Source of the DNA: JBDWFY01 sp039976075
GTDB lineage: Bacteria; Pseudomonadota; Alphaproteobacteria; Rhizobiales; Stappiaceae
Direction of reading: 5' to 3'
Length of the DNA: 64,000 nucleotides
NCBI GenBank assembly: GCA_039976075.1
Contig: JBDWFY010000013.1
Coordinates: 744,001-808,000, forward strand
This document shows positions 34,839 to 44,308 of the stretch, one piece after another. Each line of letters starts with the position of its first letter. Positions within the stretch are counted from its first letter, which is position 1. The translations under genes were made by a program, and so were the position numbers. Under the pieces are notes generated by a model that searched no databases, had not been told where the DNA came from, and was given only the letters and a program-made list of their open reading frames with translations.

Positions 34839-35363
34839 GTGCCCGCAAGCAGAGAAGATTTGATGCGTCGATTTGAGCATCTGGGAATTGAGACCACAAC
34901 CGTCGATCACCAGGCGGTGTTTACGGTTGCGGAATCGTCAGAGTTAAAACAGGCAATTCCGGGTGGACATACAAAGAACCTGTTTTTGAAAGATAAAAAA
35001 GGATCTCTGTTCCTCGTTGTGGCCCTGTGCGATGCGGAGATAGATCTGAAGAAAATTCACACGCGGATTGGTGCGCAGGGGCGTGTCAGTTTTGGTAAGG
35101 CAGATCTGCTGATGGAAGTTTTGGGTGTTACGCCTGGTTCCGTTACTCCCTTCTCTTTGATCAATGACACCGACGCGCGCGTAACTACGGTGCTTGATGC
35201 GGCAATGATGACGTATGACGTTCTTAATTATCATCCTCTTTTGAATAATGCGACGACGTCCATCAAACGTGAGGACTTACAGACCTTCATCCGGGATTGT
35301 GGTCATGAGGCGAATATTGTGGCGGTTTCCAATCAGGCACTGGAGACTGACGATCAGGCTTAG
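34839..35363 (+). CDS. YbaK/ProX-like aminoacyl-tRNA deacylase
   Basis: 174 residues from a GTG start at 34839, with AGGGA five bases upstream; this matches the usual family start PASREDLMRRFEHLGI. TVDHQAVFTVAESSEL, GGHTKNLFLKDKKG and FGKADLLMEVLGVTPGSVTP (the GVxPG-T-P motif) identify the prolyl-tRNA editing family. It removes misacylated amino acids from tRNA in trans. A start at 34809 would add ten residues without homology. The gene stands alone. Confidence 0.9.
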   Translation: MPASREDLMRRFEHLGIETTTVDHQAVFTVAESSELKQAIPGGHTKNLFLKDKKGSLFLVVALCDAEIDLKKIHTRIGAQGRVSFGKADLLMEVLGVTPGSVTPFSLINDTDARVTTVLDAAMMTYDVLNYHPLLNNATTSIKREDLQTFIRDCGHEANIVAVSNQALETDDQA

Positions 35364-35470
35364 CAGATAGTAGATCGAAGAATTGAAAAATGGGCGCATC
35401 AGCGCCATGTTACGTGTAAGTTGAACAAGACATGTGGGCGGTGAACTGGCCGACCAGGAAAAGGATTGGT

Positions 35471-36436
35471 ATGAGCGGGCCAAGTTTTACGTTTGGCGGG
35501 GCAGGCGGTAGTTACACAGGCAGTGCAACATCTGACGCAGAACCTCAAATGGCCACCTCCGGCGGCGATGACCTAATCAAGGATATCTCGACAGCAGATT
35601 TTCAAAAGGATGTACTGGAAGCATCGCAGACCGTGCCGGTTTTGGTCGATTTCTGGGCACCATGGTGTGGTCCCTGCAAGCAGCTTACGCCGGTAATTGA
35701 AAAGGCAGTCAAGGCTGCGCGCGGTGCTGTCAAACTTGCCAAGATGAATATCGACGATCATCCTGAAATTCCAGGCCAGATGGGCGTGCAATCCATCCCG
35801 GCCGTCGTGGCCTTTAAAGATGGCCGACCGTTGGATGGCTTTATGGGCGCTCAGACGGAAAGCCAAGTTCAGGCGTTTATCGAAAAGATAGCCGGACCTA
35901 TCGGTCCTTCCGAAGTGGATCAATTGATCGAAGCGGCAGATGCTGCACGGATCGAGAAGGATTTTGGTCAGGCTGCACAGCTCTATGCGGGCGCGCTGGC
36001 ACAGGATAATGCAAATGCAGCGGCGATTGCCGGACTGGCGCAGTGTTATGTCGGCGCAGGTGATCTGGAAAGAGCACGCGAAGCGTTGGAAGCAGTTCCA
36101 GCAGATCAACAAAACAACCCAGAAGTCGTGGCAGCCAAGGCCGCGATTGATCTTGCGGACCAAGCCTCTGCAGTTGGCGATCTTGCTGAGTTGCAGCAAA
36201 GGATAGCCAAGGATGAAGGTAATTTGCAGGCACGGCTGGATTTGGCGCTTGCTCTCAGTGCCAACGGCGACAATCAGGCAGCGGTCGACCAGTTGCTTGA
36301 AATTGTCAGCCGGGATAGGGATTGGCAGGACGATGCAGGCCGTAAACAGTTGTTGCAATTTTTCGAAGCGTGGGGGTTCAAGGATCCAGCATCGATCTAC
36401 GGTCGCCGAAAATTATCTGCCGTCCTTTTTTCCTGA
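35471..36436 (+). CDS. cnoX: CnoX/YbbN-like thioredoxin-TPR co-chaperone
   Basis: 321 residues from the ATG at 35471, with AAGGA upstream. The N-terminal thioredoxin domain has the active site FWAPWCGPCKQL and the cis-proline segment VQSIPAV. The C-terminal half is tetratricopeptide-like (AAQLYAGALAQDNANAAAIA, LERAREALEAVPADQQ, LQARLDLALALSANGDNQAA). Proteins of this build hold and transfer unfolding, oxidised proteins to GroEL and DnaK; alphaproteobacterial forms keep the CGPC site. It is followed by a Lon-substrate-domain protein and Trm112, a common operon in this group. Confidence 0.88.
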   Translation: MSGPSFTFGGAGGSYTGSATSDAEPQMATSGGDDLIKDISTADFQKDVLEASQTVPVLVDFWAPWCGPCKQLTPVIEKAVKAARGAVKLAKMNIDDHPEIPGQMGVQSIPAVVAFKDGRPLDGFMGAQTESQVQAFIEKIAGPIGPSEVDQLIEAADAARIEKDFGQAAQLYAGALAQDNANAAAIAGLAQCYVGAGDLERAREALEAVPADQQNNPEVVAAKAAIDLADQASAVGDLAELQQRIAKDEGNLQARLDLALALSANGDNQAAVDQLLEIVSRDRDWQDDAGRKQLLQFFEAWGFKDPASIYGRRKLSAVLFS

Positions 36437-36493
36437 CAGATAGATCGGGATCTGATCAAGCTGAAGTGGGAGCGGTAACGAAAGGCGAGGGCA

Positions 36494-37174
36494 ATGTTGA
36501 TTGGAAATATGGATTACGACGGTCCTGAGGATATCCCGGCCATTGTTCCTCTATTTCCTCTTCCCGCAGCTTTGCTCTTGCCGAGGGGGCAGATGCCTCT
36601 GAATATATTTGAGGCGCGTTATCTTGACATGATCGATAATGCGCTGAGCGGCGGTCGTGTCGTTGGCATGGTGCAGCCGCGATTTGATATGGGCAAAATC
36701 GACCTTGAGGGAAATCCGGCGCTCTGTTCCGTTGGCTGCGTTGGGCGGGTCACAGCCTTTCAGGAATCCGGAGACGGGCGGTATCTGGTGACGCTGACCG
36801 GCGTGACGCGATTCCGTATTCTCGACGAAGTGACCAGTGAGAACAGTTTCCGCCTCGCACGGGTGACATCCAATGAGTTTATCGCAGATTTTCAAACCGA
36901 CGCCGGTGTCGAAAAAGTCGATCGGCAGGGTCTGTTGCATGTCCTGAAAGAATACCTGGATGCCAATAGTCTCGAGGCGGATTGGGACAGTATTTCAAGC
37001 GCAACAACGGAAGCGCTCGTCAACGCCCTGTCAATGATGAGTCCATACGGGGCGGCTGAGAAACAGGCATTACTGGAGGCGGTGACCTTGGAGGACAGGG
37101 CCAATACCCTGATCGCGATTACAGAGATGGAGTTAGCCAGAGGGGGCACCGATGGTGGTAATACCTTGCAGTAG
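36494..37174 (+). CDS. LON peptidase substrate-binding-domain protein
   Basis: 226 residues. IVPLFPLPAALLLPRGQMPLNIFEARYLDMI and ALCSVGCVGRV, ending in a helical part with EKQALLEAVTLEDRANTLIAI, match the stand-alone N-terminal PUA-like domain of Lon (COG2802). No ATPase or protease domain follows. It may act as an adaptor; the function is not known in detail. The ATG at 36494 has GCGAGGG upstream; an alternative ATG is at 36509. It lies between the CnoX-like and Trm112-like genes on the same strand. Confidence 0.9.
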   Translation: MLIGNMDYDGPEDIPAIVPLFPLPAALLLPRGQMPLNIFEARYLDMIDNALSGGRVVGMVQPRFDMGKIDLEGNPALCSVGCVGRVTAFQESGDGRYLVTLTGVTRFRILDEVTSENSFRLARVTSNEFIADFQTDAGVEKVDRQGLLHVLKEYLDANSLEADWDSISSATTEALVNALSMMSPYGAAEKQALLEAVTLEDRANTLIAITEMELARGGTDGGNTLQ

Positions 37175-37183
37175 GATGAAATT

Positions 37184-37372
37184 ATGACGGCTGCCGATGT
37201 GAATAAAGTCGATCCCAAGTTGCTCGAGATACTTGTCTGCCCGCTGACAAAAACGACATTGGAATATGACGCGGAAAAGCAGGAATTGATTTCACGGGCA
37301 GCCAAACTTGCCTACCCGATTCGCGATGGCATCCCTATCATGCTGGCGGAAGAAGCGAGGCCTCTGGAATAG
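37184..37372 (+). CDS. Trm112-family small protein
   Basis: 62 residues. VDPKLLEILVCPLTKTTLEYD and AKLAYPIRDGIPIMLAEEAR give the YcaR/Trm112 pattern. In eukaryotes Trm112 activates methyltransferases; in bacteria the role is little known. As in many proteobacteria the zinc cysteines are mostly lost (only CPLTK is left). It lies ten bases after the Lon-substrate-domain gene in the same operon. Confidence 0.9.
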   Translation: MTAADVNKVDPKLLEILVCPLTKTTLEYDAEKQELISRAAKLAYPIRDGIPIMLAEEARPLE

Positions 37373-37456
37373 AGAGTATTTCGGCCGGCTACCCGTTAAT
37401 CCGGACTCAACGTCGTCGACATCTTGGCAACAATGCGCTCATGTTACGTCGATGGT

Positions 37457-37747
37457 CTAGAAAGCAATCGGATAGAGGTATCGAACCATAATCGCCTGCA
37501 CCAGATAAATTCCCAGGATAAGGATAATTGGGGAGATATCGAGACCGCCAAGGTCCGGCATGATCCGCCTGATCGGTCGCAGTGCGGGTTCTGTCAAATT
37601 ATAGAGTGCCTGACCGATCATGCCGACAAACTGATTTTGCGGATTAACGATGTTGAATGCGTACAGCCATGAGAAAATGGCGCTTGCGATGATGATCCAA
37701 ATATAAAGATTCAGGGCGATATTGAGAACATCCAGAATTGCAAGCAT
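37457..37747 (-). CDS. YggT-family membrane protein
   Basis: 96 residues with two membrane segments: LNIALNLYIWIIIASAIFSWL at the N-terminus and ISPIILILGIYLVQAI at the C-terminus. The central LYNLTEPALRPIRRIMPDLG contains the conserved EP..RP.R motif. It is related to Ycf19 and SepF-linked YlmG; its bacterial role is in the membrane, possibly in osmotic or cell-division processes. It is convergent with the Trm112 gene. Confidence 0.92.
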   Translation of the reverse strand: MLAILDVLNIALNLYIWIIIASAIFSWLYAFNIVNPQNQFVGMIGQALYNLTEPALRPIRRIMPDLGGLDISPIILILGIYLVQAIMVRYLYPIAF

Positions 37748-38033
37748 TGGTGCTGATTCTCTTGGGCTGATTGACGTTGTTGATAGTCATGTAGCTCTCA
37801 ATAGGCGCCTCTGCAAGCGTCGCGAGGACGACTGATCTCATTTATGGTGAACGACACAGCATTATATTCAGGTGCGGGAGCTCGACCGGATGTTCCTGTG
37901 GGCGCGGCTCCTTGGCTTCAAATGTGTATTTGCCGAAGCTTTGGCACGTCTATATAAGGCGCATGCTGCCCACCGCTGAAAAAGGTGTTTGCCAGCAACT
38001 TTGGACGACTGGAATTCGGGCGCACAAAAGGAC

Positions 38034-39827
38034 ATGGAAAGTTTGTTCAAGAGATTTTTGTCGAAGCTAAATGAAAATGAGCAAATAGCGCTTATCAAGC
38101 GGGTGTTTTCGGACAATTTCTGGGAATATCGCTACCGCTACGCATTGGCAATGTTCTTCATGGCCATCGCGGCGGTGGCAACCGGTGCAACGGCCTATCT
38201 GATGCGCGATGTCATTGATACGGTTCTGCGCGGCACGGACAAGACAGCGGTCATGCAGCTGGGTGTTGCCGTGATGGTTATTTTCATCACGAAAGGCCTC
38301 GCAACCTACGGTCAGCAGGTCACGATGGCGATGATCGGTAACAATCTGGTTGCGCGTCTGAGGAACCGAGTTTTCAACCATGTCGTCAGCTTGCCGATCA
38401 GTTATTTTGATCGCACGACGCTTGGGGAAATTTTTACAAGGCTTGGAAGCGGGGCATCGGCATCAGCTAACATCATTGCAGCTCTGGTGACGTCTGTTGG
38501 CCGAGATGTACTGACGTTGATCGCTCTGGCTGTCGTGATGATTTATCAGGCTCCCCTGATCTCGATTGTCGCGCTGCTGATCGGACCGGTCGCCATCAGC
38601 CAAGTATCGCGCCTGGTGAAAAAGTCGAAGGTTCACGCGCGGGCTAAGCTGGACAACTCTGCTGAAATTTCGAAAATCAACAAAGAGGCCGTGAGCGGTA
38701 TCATGGTGATCAAGACCTATAATCTCGAGAACGAGATTAAAGATCAGATGACAAAGGCCATGAAAGAGTTTGAGCATCGCTCCAACAAATTGGCAAAGCT
38801 AGCTGCACGTACCTCGCCCGTAATGGAGTCTTTGGGTGGCATTGCGATTGGAGTGGTCATAATTTATGCGGGCTGGCGGGCAATTGGTGATCCCGATTAT
38901 CCCGGGCAGCTCATGTCATTTGTGACAGCTTTTCTGCTGGCCTACGATCCTGCCAAACGCCTCGTACGCTTGCGGGTAACGATTGAGCCGTCGCTGGTTG
39001 GCGTACAATATATGTACGAACTCATGGACAACGAGCAGCCTGAACAGGAAGAAGAAGGCAAACCTGACGCGAAGATCGACAACGGAAAAATCGAATTTAG
39101 TGACGTGTCTTTTGCTTACAAGACAGATCTTCCAGTGCTACACAACGTTTCCCTTAATGCAGACCAAGGCGAAAAGGTGGCTTTGGTGGGTGTGTCCGGG
39201 AGCGGAAAGTCAACCATCTTCAAACTGCTTCTTGGTCTTTATCACACAGATAGCGGTGCTATCCGGATCGACGGTGAAGAGCTTTCGACAGTCGATCTGC
39301 AATCGGTGCGTCGCCGAATCGCCTATGTCGGTCAGGAAGCGTATATTTTCACTGGAAGCGTCCTTGAGAATATCCAGTATGGTGATCCTTCAGCAAGTCG
39401 GGATCAAGTGGAAGCGGCAGCGAACGCGGCCTATGCAGATGAGTTCATTACACAGCTGCCGGACGGGTATGATACGTTTGTCGGAGAAGGAGGCGCACAG
39501 TTATCGGGTGGGCAGAGGCAGCGACTCGCCATTGCACGTGCTTTCCTGAAAAACGCGCCAATCATATTACTTGATGAGGCAACGTCTGCGCTTGATACGC
39601 AATCCGAACGCATGATCCAGGCTGCTCTTGAACGACTGATGAAAGGTCGCACCACGCTGGCAATTGCGCATAGACTTTCAACTGTGCAAAATAGTGATCG
39701 GATCTATGTCATGAAAGCCGGCAGGGTCGTGGAGAATGGCTCACACAAAGAACTTCTGGCGCTGGGTGGCGACTATGCGCATCTGCATAATCTGCAATTC
39801 CGCGATGTAACTGCTGAGGCGGTTTGA
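38034..39827 (+). CDS. ABC exporter with fused membrane and ATPase domains (MsbA-like)
   Basis: 597 residues from the ATG at 38034; an upstream TTG at 37989 is possible. Six membrane helices (about 25-320) are followed by the ATPase: Walker A VGVSGSGKST, Q-loop YVGQEAYIFTGS, signature LSGGQRQRLAIARA, Walker B IILLDEATSALD and the H-loop IAHRLST. This is the lipid or polysaccharide exporter type, working as a homodimer. A lipid A-core flippase role is possible by analogy with MsbA, but other substrates cannot be excluded. Confidence 0.92.
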   Translation: MESLFKRFLSKLNENEQIALIKRVFSDNFWEYRYRYALAMFFMAIAAVATGATAYLMRDVIDTVLRGTDKTAVMQLGVAVMVIFITKGLATYGQQVTMAMIGNNLVARLRNRVFNHVVSLPISYFDRTTLGEIFTRLGSGASASANIIAALVTSVGRDVLTLIALAVVMIYQAPLISIVALLIGPVAISQVSRLVKKSKVHARAKLDNSAEISKINKEAVSGIMVIKTYNLENEIKDQMTKAMKEFEHRSNKLAKLAARTSPVMESLGGIAIGVVIIYAGWRAIGDPDYPGQLMSFVTAFLLAYDPAKRLVRLRVTIEPSLVGVQYMYELMDNEQPEQEEEGKPDAKIDNGKIEFSDVSFAYKTDLPVLHNVSLNADQGEKVALVGVSGSGKSTIFKLLLGLYHTDSGAIRIDGEELSTVDLQSVRRRIAYVGQEAYIFTGSVLENIQYGDPSASRDQVEAAANAAYADEFITQLPDGYDTFVGEGGAQLSGGQRQRLAIARAFLKNAPIILLDEATSALDTQSERMIQAALERLMKGRTTLAIAHRLSTVQNSDRIYVMKAGRVVENGSHKELLALGGDYAHLHNLQFRDVTAEAV

Positions 39828-39850
39828 GCGTCAGGACGAACTGGCTCGAT

Positions 39851-40681
39851 CTACTGGTCATGGATCCGGTATTCGGTGCAAACCGGAATAGAATATCCGG
39901 AAGGCAGTTTGGTTTTGTCATCGCCGCAGGCCAGGTCGAGCCGTTTTTGATCAAGCCCTGAAGCCTCTGAAAGGTCCGCTCCGGCGAAGTTGGTTCGACG
40001 CATCAGGACCGATGACAAATCCGAACCATTGAGGTTTGTCCCGCTAAAATCGGCGCTGGACATCCGCGCCCAGCTGAAATCGACGTTTTCGAACGACGCA
40101 CCTGACGCGTTAACGCGAGAGAGATCGCTATACGGCAGCCGGGAATCGTTAAAGTTGGCACCGGCGATGTTCGCTCGTTGAAGATCAATGAAATCCATTT
40201 TGGTGTCTGAAAAAGTGGCCCCTTGGGCCTCGACCCGGCGCATCATGCCGGAGCGGAGATCGGCGCCGTGAAAATTAGCCTCTGTTAGAACCGCTTTTTC
40301 AAAATCGGAATCTCTCAGATCCGCCGAGACGAACCTGCTTTTCGCGGCATTTGCTTTTTCAAGATCCACGCCGCGCATTTTTGCGTCAGTGAAATCCGAT
40401 CCGCTAACATCGACATTTTCCATCTCGGTACGACGAAGATCCGTATCGATAAAAATAGCTCCGGGAAGTACTGCATCCTTTAAATCAGCTTCCCGCAGAT
40501 TGGCATCGGTCAGATCAGCACCCTTAATATCAATCGACCGCATTTCGACGGCATAAAGATCGCAGGAAGGACAGGTCTGTTGATCGAGAAATTTCTGTCG
40601 ATCCTCCTGCGCAGAAGCCAGAACTAAAAGAGAGAGGAAGCCGAAGCCAGCTGTCATTGTAAAAATTGTTACGTGTCGCAT
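39851..40681 (-). CDS. Secreted pentapeptide-repeat protein
   Basis: 276 residues from the ATG at 40681, where AGGGA precedes it; the signal peptide ends around VLASAQED. The mature N-terminus has CPSCDLYAVEM, a conserved pair of cysteines in this subgroup, then more than 30 pentapeptide units of the A(D/N)LXX kind (GADLTDANLREADLKDAVL, GANFNDSRL, GASFENVDF), which form a right-handed beta-helix. A C-terminal LDLACGDDKTKLPSGYSIPVC is a second cysteine pair. It is likely to be a periplasmic structural or binding protein. It is convergent with the ABC exporter. Confidence 0.92.
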   Translation of the reverse strand: MRHVTIFTMTAGFGFLSLLVLASAQEDRQKFLDQQTCPSCDLYAVEMRSIDIKGADLTDANLREADLKDAVLPGAIFIDTDLRRTEMENVDVSGSDFTDAKMRGVDLEKANAAKSRFVSADLRDSDFEKAVLTEANFHGADLRSGMMRRVEAQGATFSDTKMDFIDLQRANIAGANFNDSRLPYSDLSRVNASGASFENVDFSWARMSSADFSGTNLNGSDLSSVLMRRTNFAGADLSEASGLDQKRLDLACGDDKTKLPSGYSIPVCTEYRIHDQ

Positions 40682-41170
40682 TGTGGTTCCCTGCACAATT
40701 TTTTCCTTCATCCGTTTCGGCGACGTAGGCTCTTACTCATTAATTTAGGCATTCAGTTGCCTGGTAAAAAGAGGAAAAGACAATAATTCGCAATTTTTAG
40801 GGGGTGCGTGCCTGATAGGGCGAAATAACGATCAAACAGACAAGTCCCCAGGATTTGAGGTTCTGATTGCTGAAATTGCGGTGGGAAGAAAACAAAAGTG
40901 TTGGGACGAAGGATCCCTGCAACTGGTCGCGACACCGGGATCCTTCGTCCGAACGTGCTGACGACGCACTACCAAACAATCAGCCATTTGATAGGAGCAA
41001 TTCTCTTGCCAGTTTGCTCTTGAATGGTTGCGAATACATGTGGGCCATGGTGCCTGTTGCTGCGCAAGATGTGGACGTTGTTTACGGTCCGGTAACAGGT
41101 CCTGCATTGCAAATTGCAAGGCACAATGCAACTGGGTGGACAAAAGCCATTATTTTGTCCGGAGTACTGC
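40682..41170. other. Intergenic region with a long inverted repeat
   Basis: No gene is supported in these 489 bases. The main feature is the perfect 14-base inverted repeat at 40904-40950. A second hairpin, GGACAAAA (41138-41145) with TTTTGTCC (41153-41160), sits directly after the patatin gene on the minus strand and may end its transcript. Confidence 0.5.
40904..40950. repeat. Perfect 14-base-pair inverted repeat element
   Basis: GGACGAAGGATCCC (40904-40917) and GGGATCCTTCGTCC (40937-40950) are exact reverse complements around a 19-base loop. There is no T run after either arm and it is about 220 bases from both neighbouring genes, so it looks more like a mobile or repetitive palindromic unit than a terminator. 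I saw no second copy in the window. Confidence 0.65.
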
Positions 41171-42199
41171 TTAGGAAAACTCGGCTTTGAGATCCAGCGT
41201 GCCTCGCTTACCCAGAGCGTCATAATGCTCATCAAGCCACAATTGAGCCGCCTCCCGGCCAATATCGCGCAGATGCTGCAGAAATGACCATTCGGCGTTA
41301 AACTTGGAAGACGCTGACAGCGGATTGAGATCTTTGTCCGATGAAATCCGGTGGATGTGGACTTTGCTGTATTGCTCCTGGCTGAGGCTGCCCTCATCAA
41401 TCAGACGCGAGACGAATTCGACGGCGCGCAATTCTCTGAGCAATGTGGAGTTAAACGTGATTTCGTTCATTCTGTTGAGAATTTCCCGGGCCGTCTTCGG
41501 TGTTTCGTATCGGGCTACCGGATTGATCTGAACCAGGATCGTGTCCGCGACGTCGGTATGATAAAATAACGGGTAAAGCGGCGGATTTCCCATAAAACCT
41601 CCGTCCCAATAGGGTGTGTCGTCGATCTCCACTGCCTGATAGAGGTGCGGCAGGCAGGCCGATGCCATCACCGCATCAAGTGTTATTTCGTCTTTTTCGA
41701 AAACCTTGATTTTTCCTGTATGAACATTCGTGGCTGCGACGAACAGATCAATAGAACGGCATTTGCGCACATTGTCGAAATTTACGAGTTCACCGACCAA
41801 ATCTCTCAGAGGATTGATATCGAGCGGGTTGAATTCGTAAGGCGATGCAAACCGGGTCATAATATCGAACGCCAGATAGGCCGGCGATGCGTCCAGACTC
41901 CATTGTCCGAACAGGACATCAAGAGGAGAGCGCTTGATCACGCTGGCGTTGCCGGCGGTGCTGACGTTGCGCCAGAACGTTTCAAGCGCTTCCCGCGCGC
42001 CGTCCTCGCCATCGCGACAGGCACCATCCGCCATGACAACAGCATTCATGGCACCGGCGCTGGTACCGGTAATGGCGTTGATCTGCACGCGTCCATCTTC
42101 GAGAAACTTGTCAAGAACACCCCACGTGAATGCGCCGTGGGCACCGCCACCTTGAAGGGCGAAATTAACTGGCTTCGGTGTCTTCTTCCTGGCTGCCAT
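41171..42199 (-). CDS. Patatin-like phospholipase
   Basis: 342 residues from the ATG at 42199, with GGAG upstream. The oxyanion motif LQGGGAHGAFTWGVL and the nucleophile motif GTSAGAMNA are near the start, and the dyad aspartate is in YWDGGFMGN. It is a serine lipid acyl hydrolase of the cytoplasm, often found close to 3-hydroxybutyrate dehydrogenase in Rhizobiales, as here. A role in lipid or polyhydroxybutyrate turnover is inferred from that neighbourhood. Confidence 0.93.
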   Translation of the reverse strand: MAARKKTPKPVNFALQGGGAHGAFTWGVLDKFLEDGRVQINAITGTSAGAMNAVVMADGACRDGEDGAREALETFWRNVSTAGNASVIKRSPLDVLFGQWSLDASPAYLAFDIMTRFASPYEFNPLDINPLRDLVGELVNFDNVRKCRSIDLFVAATNVHTGKIKVFEKDEITLDAVMASACLPHLYQAVEIDDTPYWDGGFMGNPPLYPLFYHTDVADTILVQINPVARYETPKTAREILNRMNEITFNSTLLRELRAVEFVSRLIDEGSLSQEQYSKVHIHRISSDKDLNPLSASSKFNAEWSFLQHLRDIGREAAQLWLDEHYDALGKRGTLDLKAEFS

Positions 42200-42290
42200 A
42201 CTGTTACTCCGCCATAGATCGAACCGTGATAATCGAAACTCGAAGCTGGCAGGGACGCGTGGGTGCCAACTCAGGCATTCGCACTCAATT

Positions 42291-43073
42291 CTACTGTGCA
42301 GTCCATCCGCCATCTACCGGGATCATTGAGCCGGTCATGGATGCCGCATTGTCTGTACACAGGAATACCGCCAATGCCGAAACTTGATCGATAGTGGCGA
42401 ACTCCTTGGTCGGTTGAGCCTTGAGAAGCACATCACGCTTGACCTCCTCTTCGGTCATATTGCGGGCCTTCATTGTGTCGGGAATCTGAGCTTCAACCAG
42501 CGGTGTCCAAACATATCCAGGACAGATCGCATTCACAGTTATGCCCTCTTGGGCAACTTCAAGTGCGACGGTTTTTGTCAGTCCCGCGATGCCATGCTTA
42601 GCGGCGACGTACGCCGACTTAAAGGGCGATGCCACCAATGCGTGGGCGGAAGCCGTGTTGATGATACGGCCCCAGCCCCGCTTTTTCATTCCAGGAACTG
42701 CTGCACGAATGGTGTGAAAACTGGAAGAAAGATTGATTGCCAGGATTGCATCCCATTTATTGATCGGGAAATCTTCAACCGGGGAGACAAACTGTATGCC
42801 TGCATTGTTGACCAGGATGTCGACACTGCCGAATTTCTGCTCCGCGTCTGAAACCATCGCAGCAATTTGTTCCGGCTCCAGCATATTGGCATCAGAGTAG
42901 TGGGCCTTGATTCCAAAGTCCTTTTCGATACCCAGGCGTACCTGTTCTATCTCGTCTGCATCACCCAGACCATTGATAACGACATTTGCTCCCTCTTTTG
43001 CGAATGCGCGAGCGATGCCAAGACCGATACCGGATGTTGAGCCGGTAATCAGGACTGATTTGTTCGAGAGCAT
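42291..43073 (-). CDS. bdhA: 3-hydroxybutyrate dehydrogenase
   Basis: 260 residues from the ATG at 43073, preceded by AGGAGG. The SDR motifs are VLITGSTSGIGLGIA, NNAGIQFVSP, TASAHALVASPFKSAYVAAK and VNAICPGYVWTPLVEAQIP; the last two are characteristic of D-3-hydroxybutyrate dehydrogenases. It interconverts 3-hydroxybutyrate and acetoacetate with NAD, in polyhydroxybutyrate and ketone-body metabolism. It lies 91 bases upstream of the patatin gene on the same strand. Confidence 0.9.
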   Translation of the reverse strand: MLSNKSVLITGSTSGIGLGIARAFAKEGANVVINGLGDADEIEQVRLGIEKDFGIKAHYSDANMLEPEQIAAMVSDAEQKFGSVDILVNNAGIQFVSPVEDFPINKWDAILAINLSSSFHTIRAAVPGMKKRGWGRIINTASAHALVASPFKSAYVAAKHGIAGLTKTVALEVAQEGITVNAICPGYVWTPLVEAQIPDTMKARNMTEEEVKRDVLLKAQPTKEFATIDQVSALAVFLCTDNAASMTGSMIPVDGGWTAQ

Positions 43074-43256
43074 GAATAGGCCTCCTGCGTAAGATCGGTG
43101 GTTCAATTTTACAGATTGCGGTTTTTCCGTCCGATGGATGGCTGGTATTGCGCTGCACAATAGACTGGATTGCGATTCCATCAATATGTGGCACTGCAAA
43201 ATTGTTATCAATTCTGCGTTGATGCACTATCGGCGGACCATCAGTGCTGCGCAGTA

Positions 43257-44219
43257 TCACGATTTCTTCAGGTGGTTTGCTACGTTCAGTGCGCGGGTCG
43301 CTTCATATTGAAGACGGGCCTGTTCTGCCTGCCGCGCGCCAAGAATTTTATTTGCAAATTTTTCCCGTGCAATGGCATAGCACGTCGTATGAATGTTGGC
43401 GAAAATCCAGACCATTGTCAGCATTGTGGCCATCGGCAGGATGGCAGAGCGGAACTGGGCGAACAGCGCGTCGGGAAACAAAAAACGTTCTGCGAGTTCA
43501 AAGAACACAAAAAGGGCCACAACCATGCACCCGGCTGCCAGCATGGCAATGGCGGCATTGAATGCCATCGCCCAGCCCATCCCTTGTGTGGCATGCCAGG
43601 AGTCTCGCAGTGACATGGTATCATCAATCGCAGCTGCCGGTAGAACGAGCGAAAAGCGCTGGATAATCATCAGGGCGACAAAGGGCATTGCCAATCCGAT
43701 GAAGATTGCAAATGGTCCAAGGAACATGCCGGAAAACAGGGCGATGATGCCAAGAGGAAACATCAAGGCCAGTCCCATGATGGCGAGAAGGATTTGCAAG
43801 CCAGCTACCTTAATGTGACGGATACCGAAACTGACGAAGAAATCTTGCGCATCAATCAACAAGCGTCGCGTGTATGCGATCGCAATGGAAAGACCGATGA
43901 TGAGATTGGCAAGTATTCCGAGAGACCGAAGGCTCAAGTCACTTCCCTCCAGGGGTTCGGTCATATAGCTGCCGGTCTGAAAACCGCCTGAAGGTTGCAG
44001 CACGCCGCTAAGATAAATATTGATAGCAAGCAGAAGCAGCAGATAGGCCCAGCTGACCCGCAGCAGCGTTGATAAATGGGCCGTGGCCAGATACCAGGTT
44101 CTCTTTAGCAGCAGGCTGAACACGTGCTGATTTCCCTCTTGAATTGCTGCTCCTGCAGGCAATGCTCTTGTCAATGATCCATAAAGTAATTTTCGTGCAG
44201 GCGATAGGATATGCCCCAC
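43257..44219 (-). CDS. Integral membrane protein of unknown function
   Basis: 320 residues with about six membrane segments, for example YLLLLLAINIYLSGV, LGILANLIIGLSIAIAY, LLAIMGLALMFPLGIIAL, FIGLAMPFVALMIIQRF and MAFNAAIAMLAAGCMVVALF. The central LVLPAAAIDDTMSLRDSWHATQG resembles a motif in membrane-domain proteins related to glycerophosphodiester phosphodiesterase membrane domains. No catalytic motif is seen. It is divergent from ispG, sharing a short promoter region. Confidence 0.72.
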   Translation of the reverse strand: MGHILSPARKLLYGSLTRALPAGAAIQEGNQHVFSLLLKRTWYLATAHLSTLLRVSWAYLLLLLAINIYLSGVLQPSGGFQTGSYMTEPLEGSDLSLRSLGILANLIIGLSIAIAYTRRLLIDAQDFFVSFGIRHIKVAGLQILLAIMGLALMFPLGIIALFSGMFLGPFAIFIGLAMPFVALMIIQRFSLVLPAAAIDDTMSLRDSWHATQGMGWAMAFNAAIAMLAAGCMVVALFVFFELAERFLFPDALFAQFRSAILPMATMLTMVWIFANIHTTCYAIAREKFANKILGARQAEQARLQYEATRALNVANHLKKS

Positions 44220-44308
44220 ATGAGGGAATATAAACCGCCCTTGCCCTTTGTCGATTGGCGCACTAATCAGTCAGTAGTGGCTCATCGACCGATAACAGGA
44301 TCATGTTC

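Noticed and set aside
41081..41095. TTTACGGTCCGGTAA resembles the LacI-type operator.
   Set aside because: The spacer is five bases, one arm is off, and no gene of the sugar locus is near; treated as chance.
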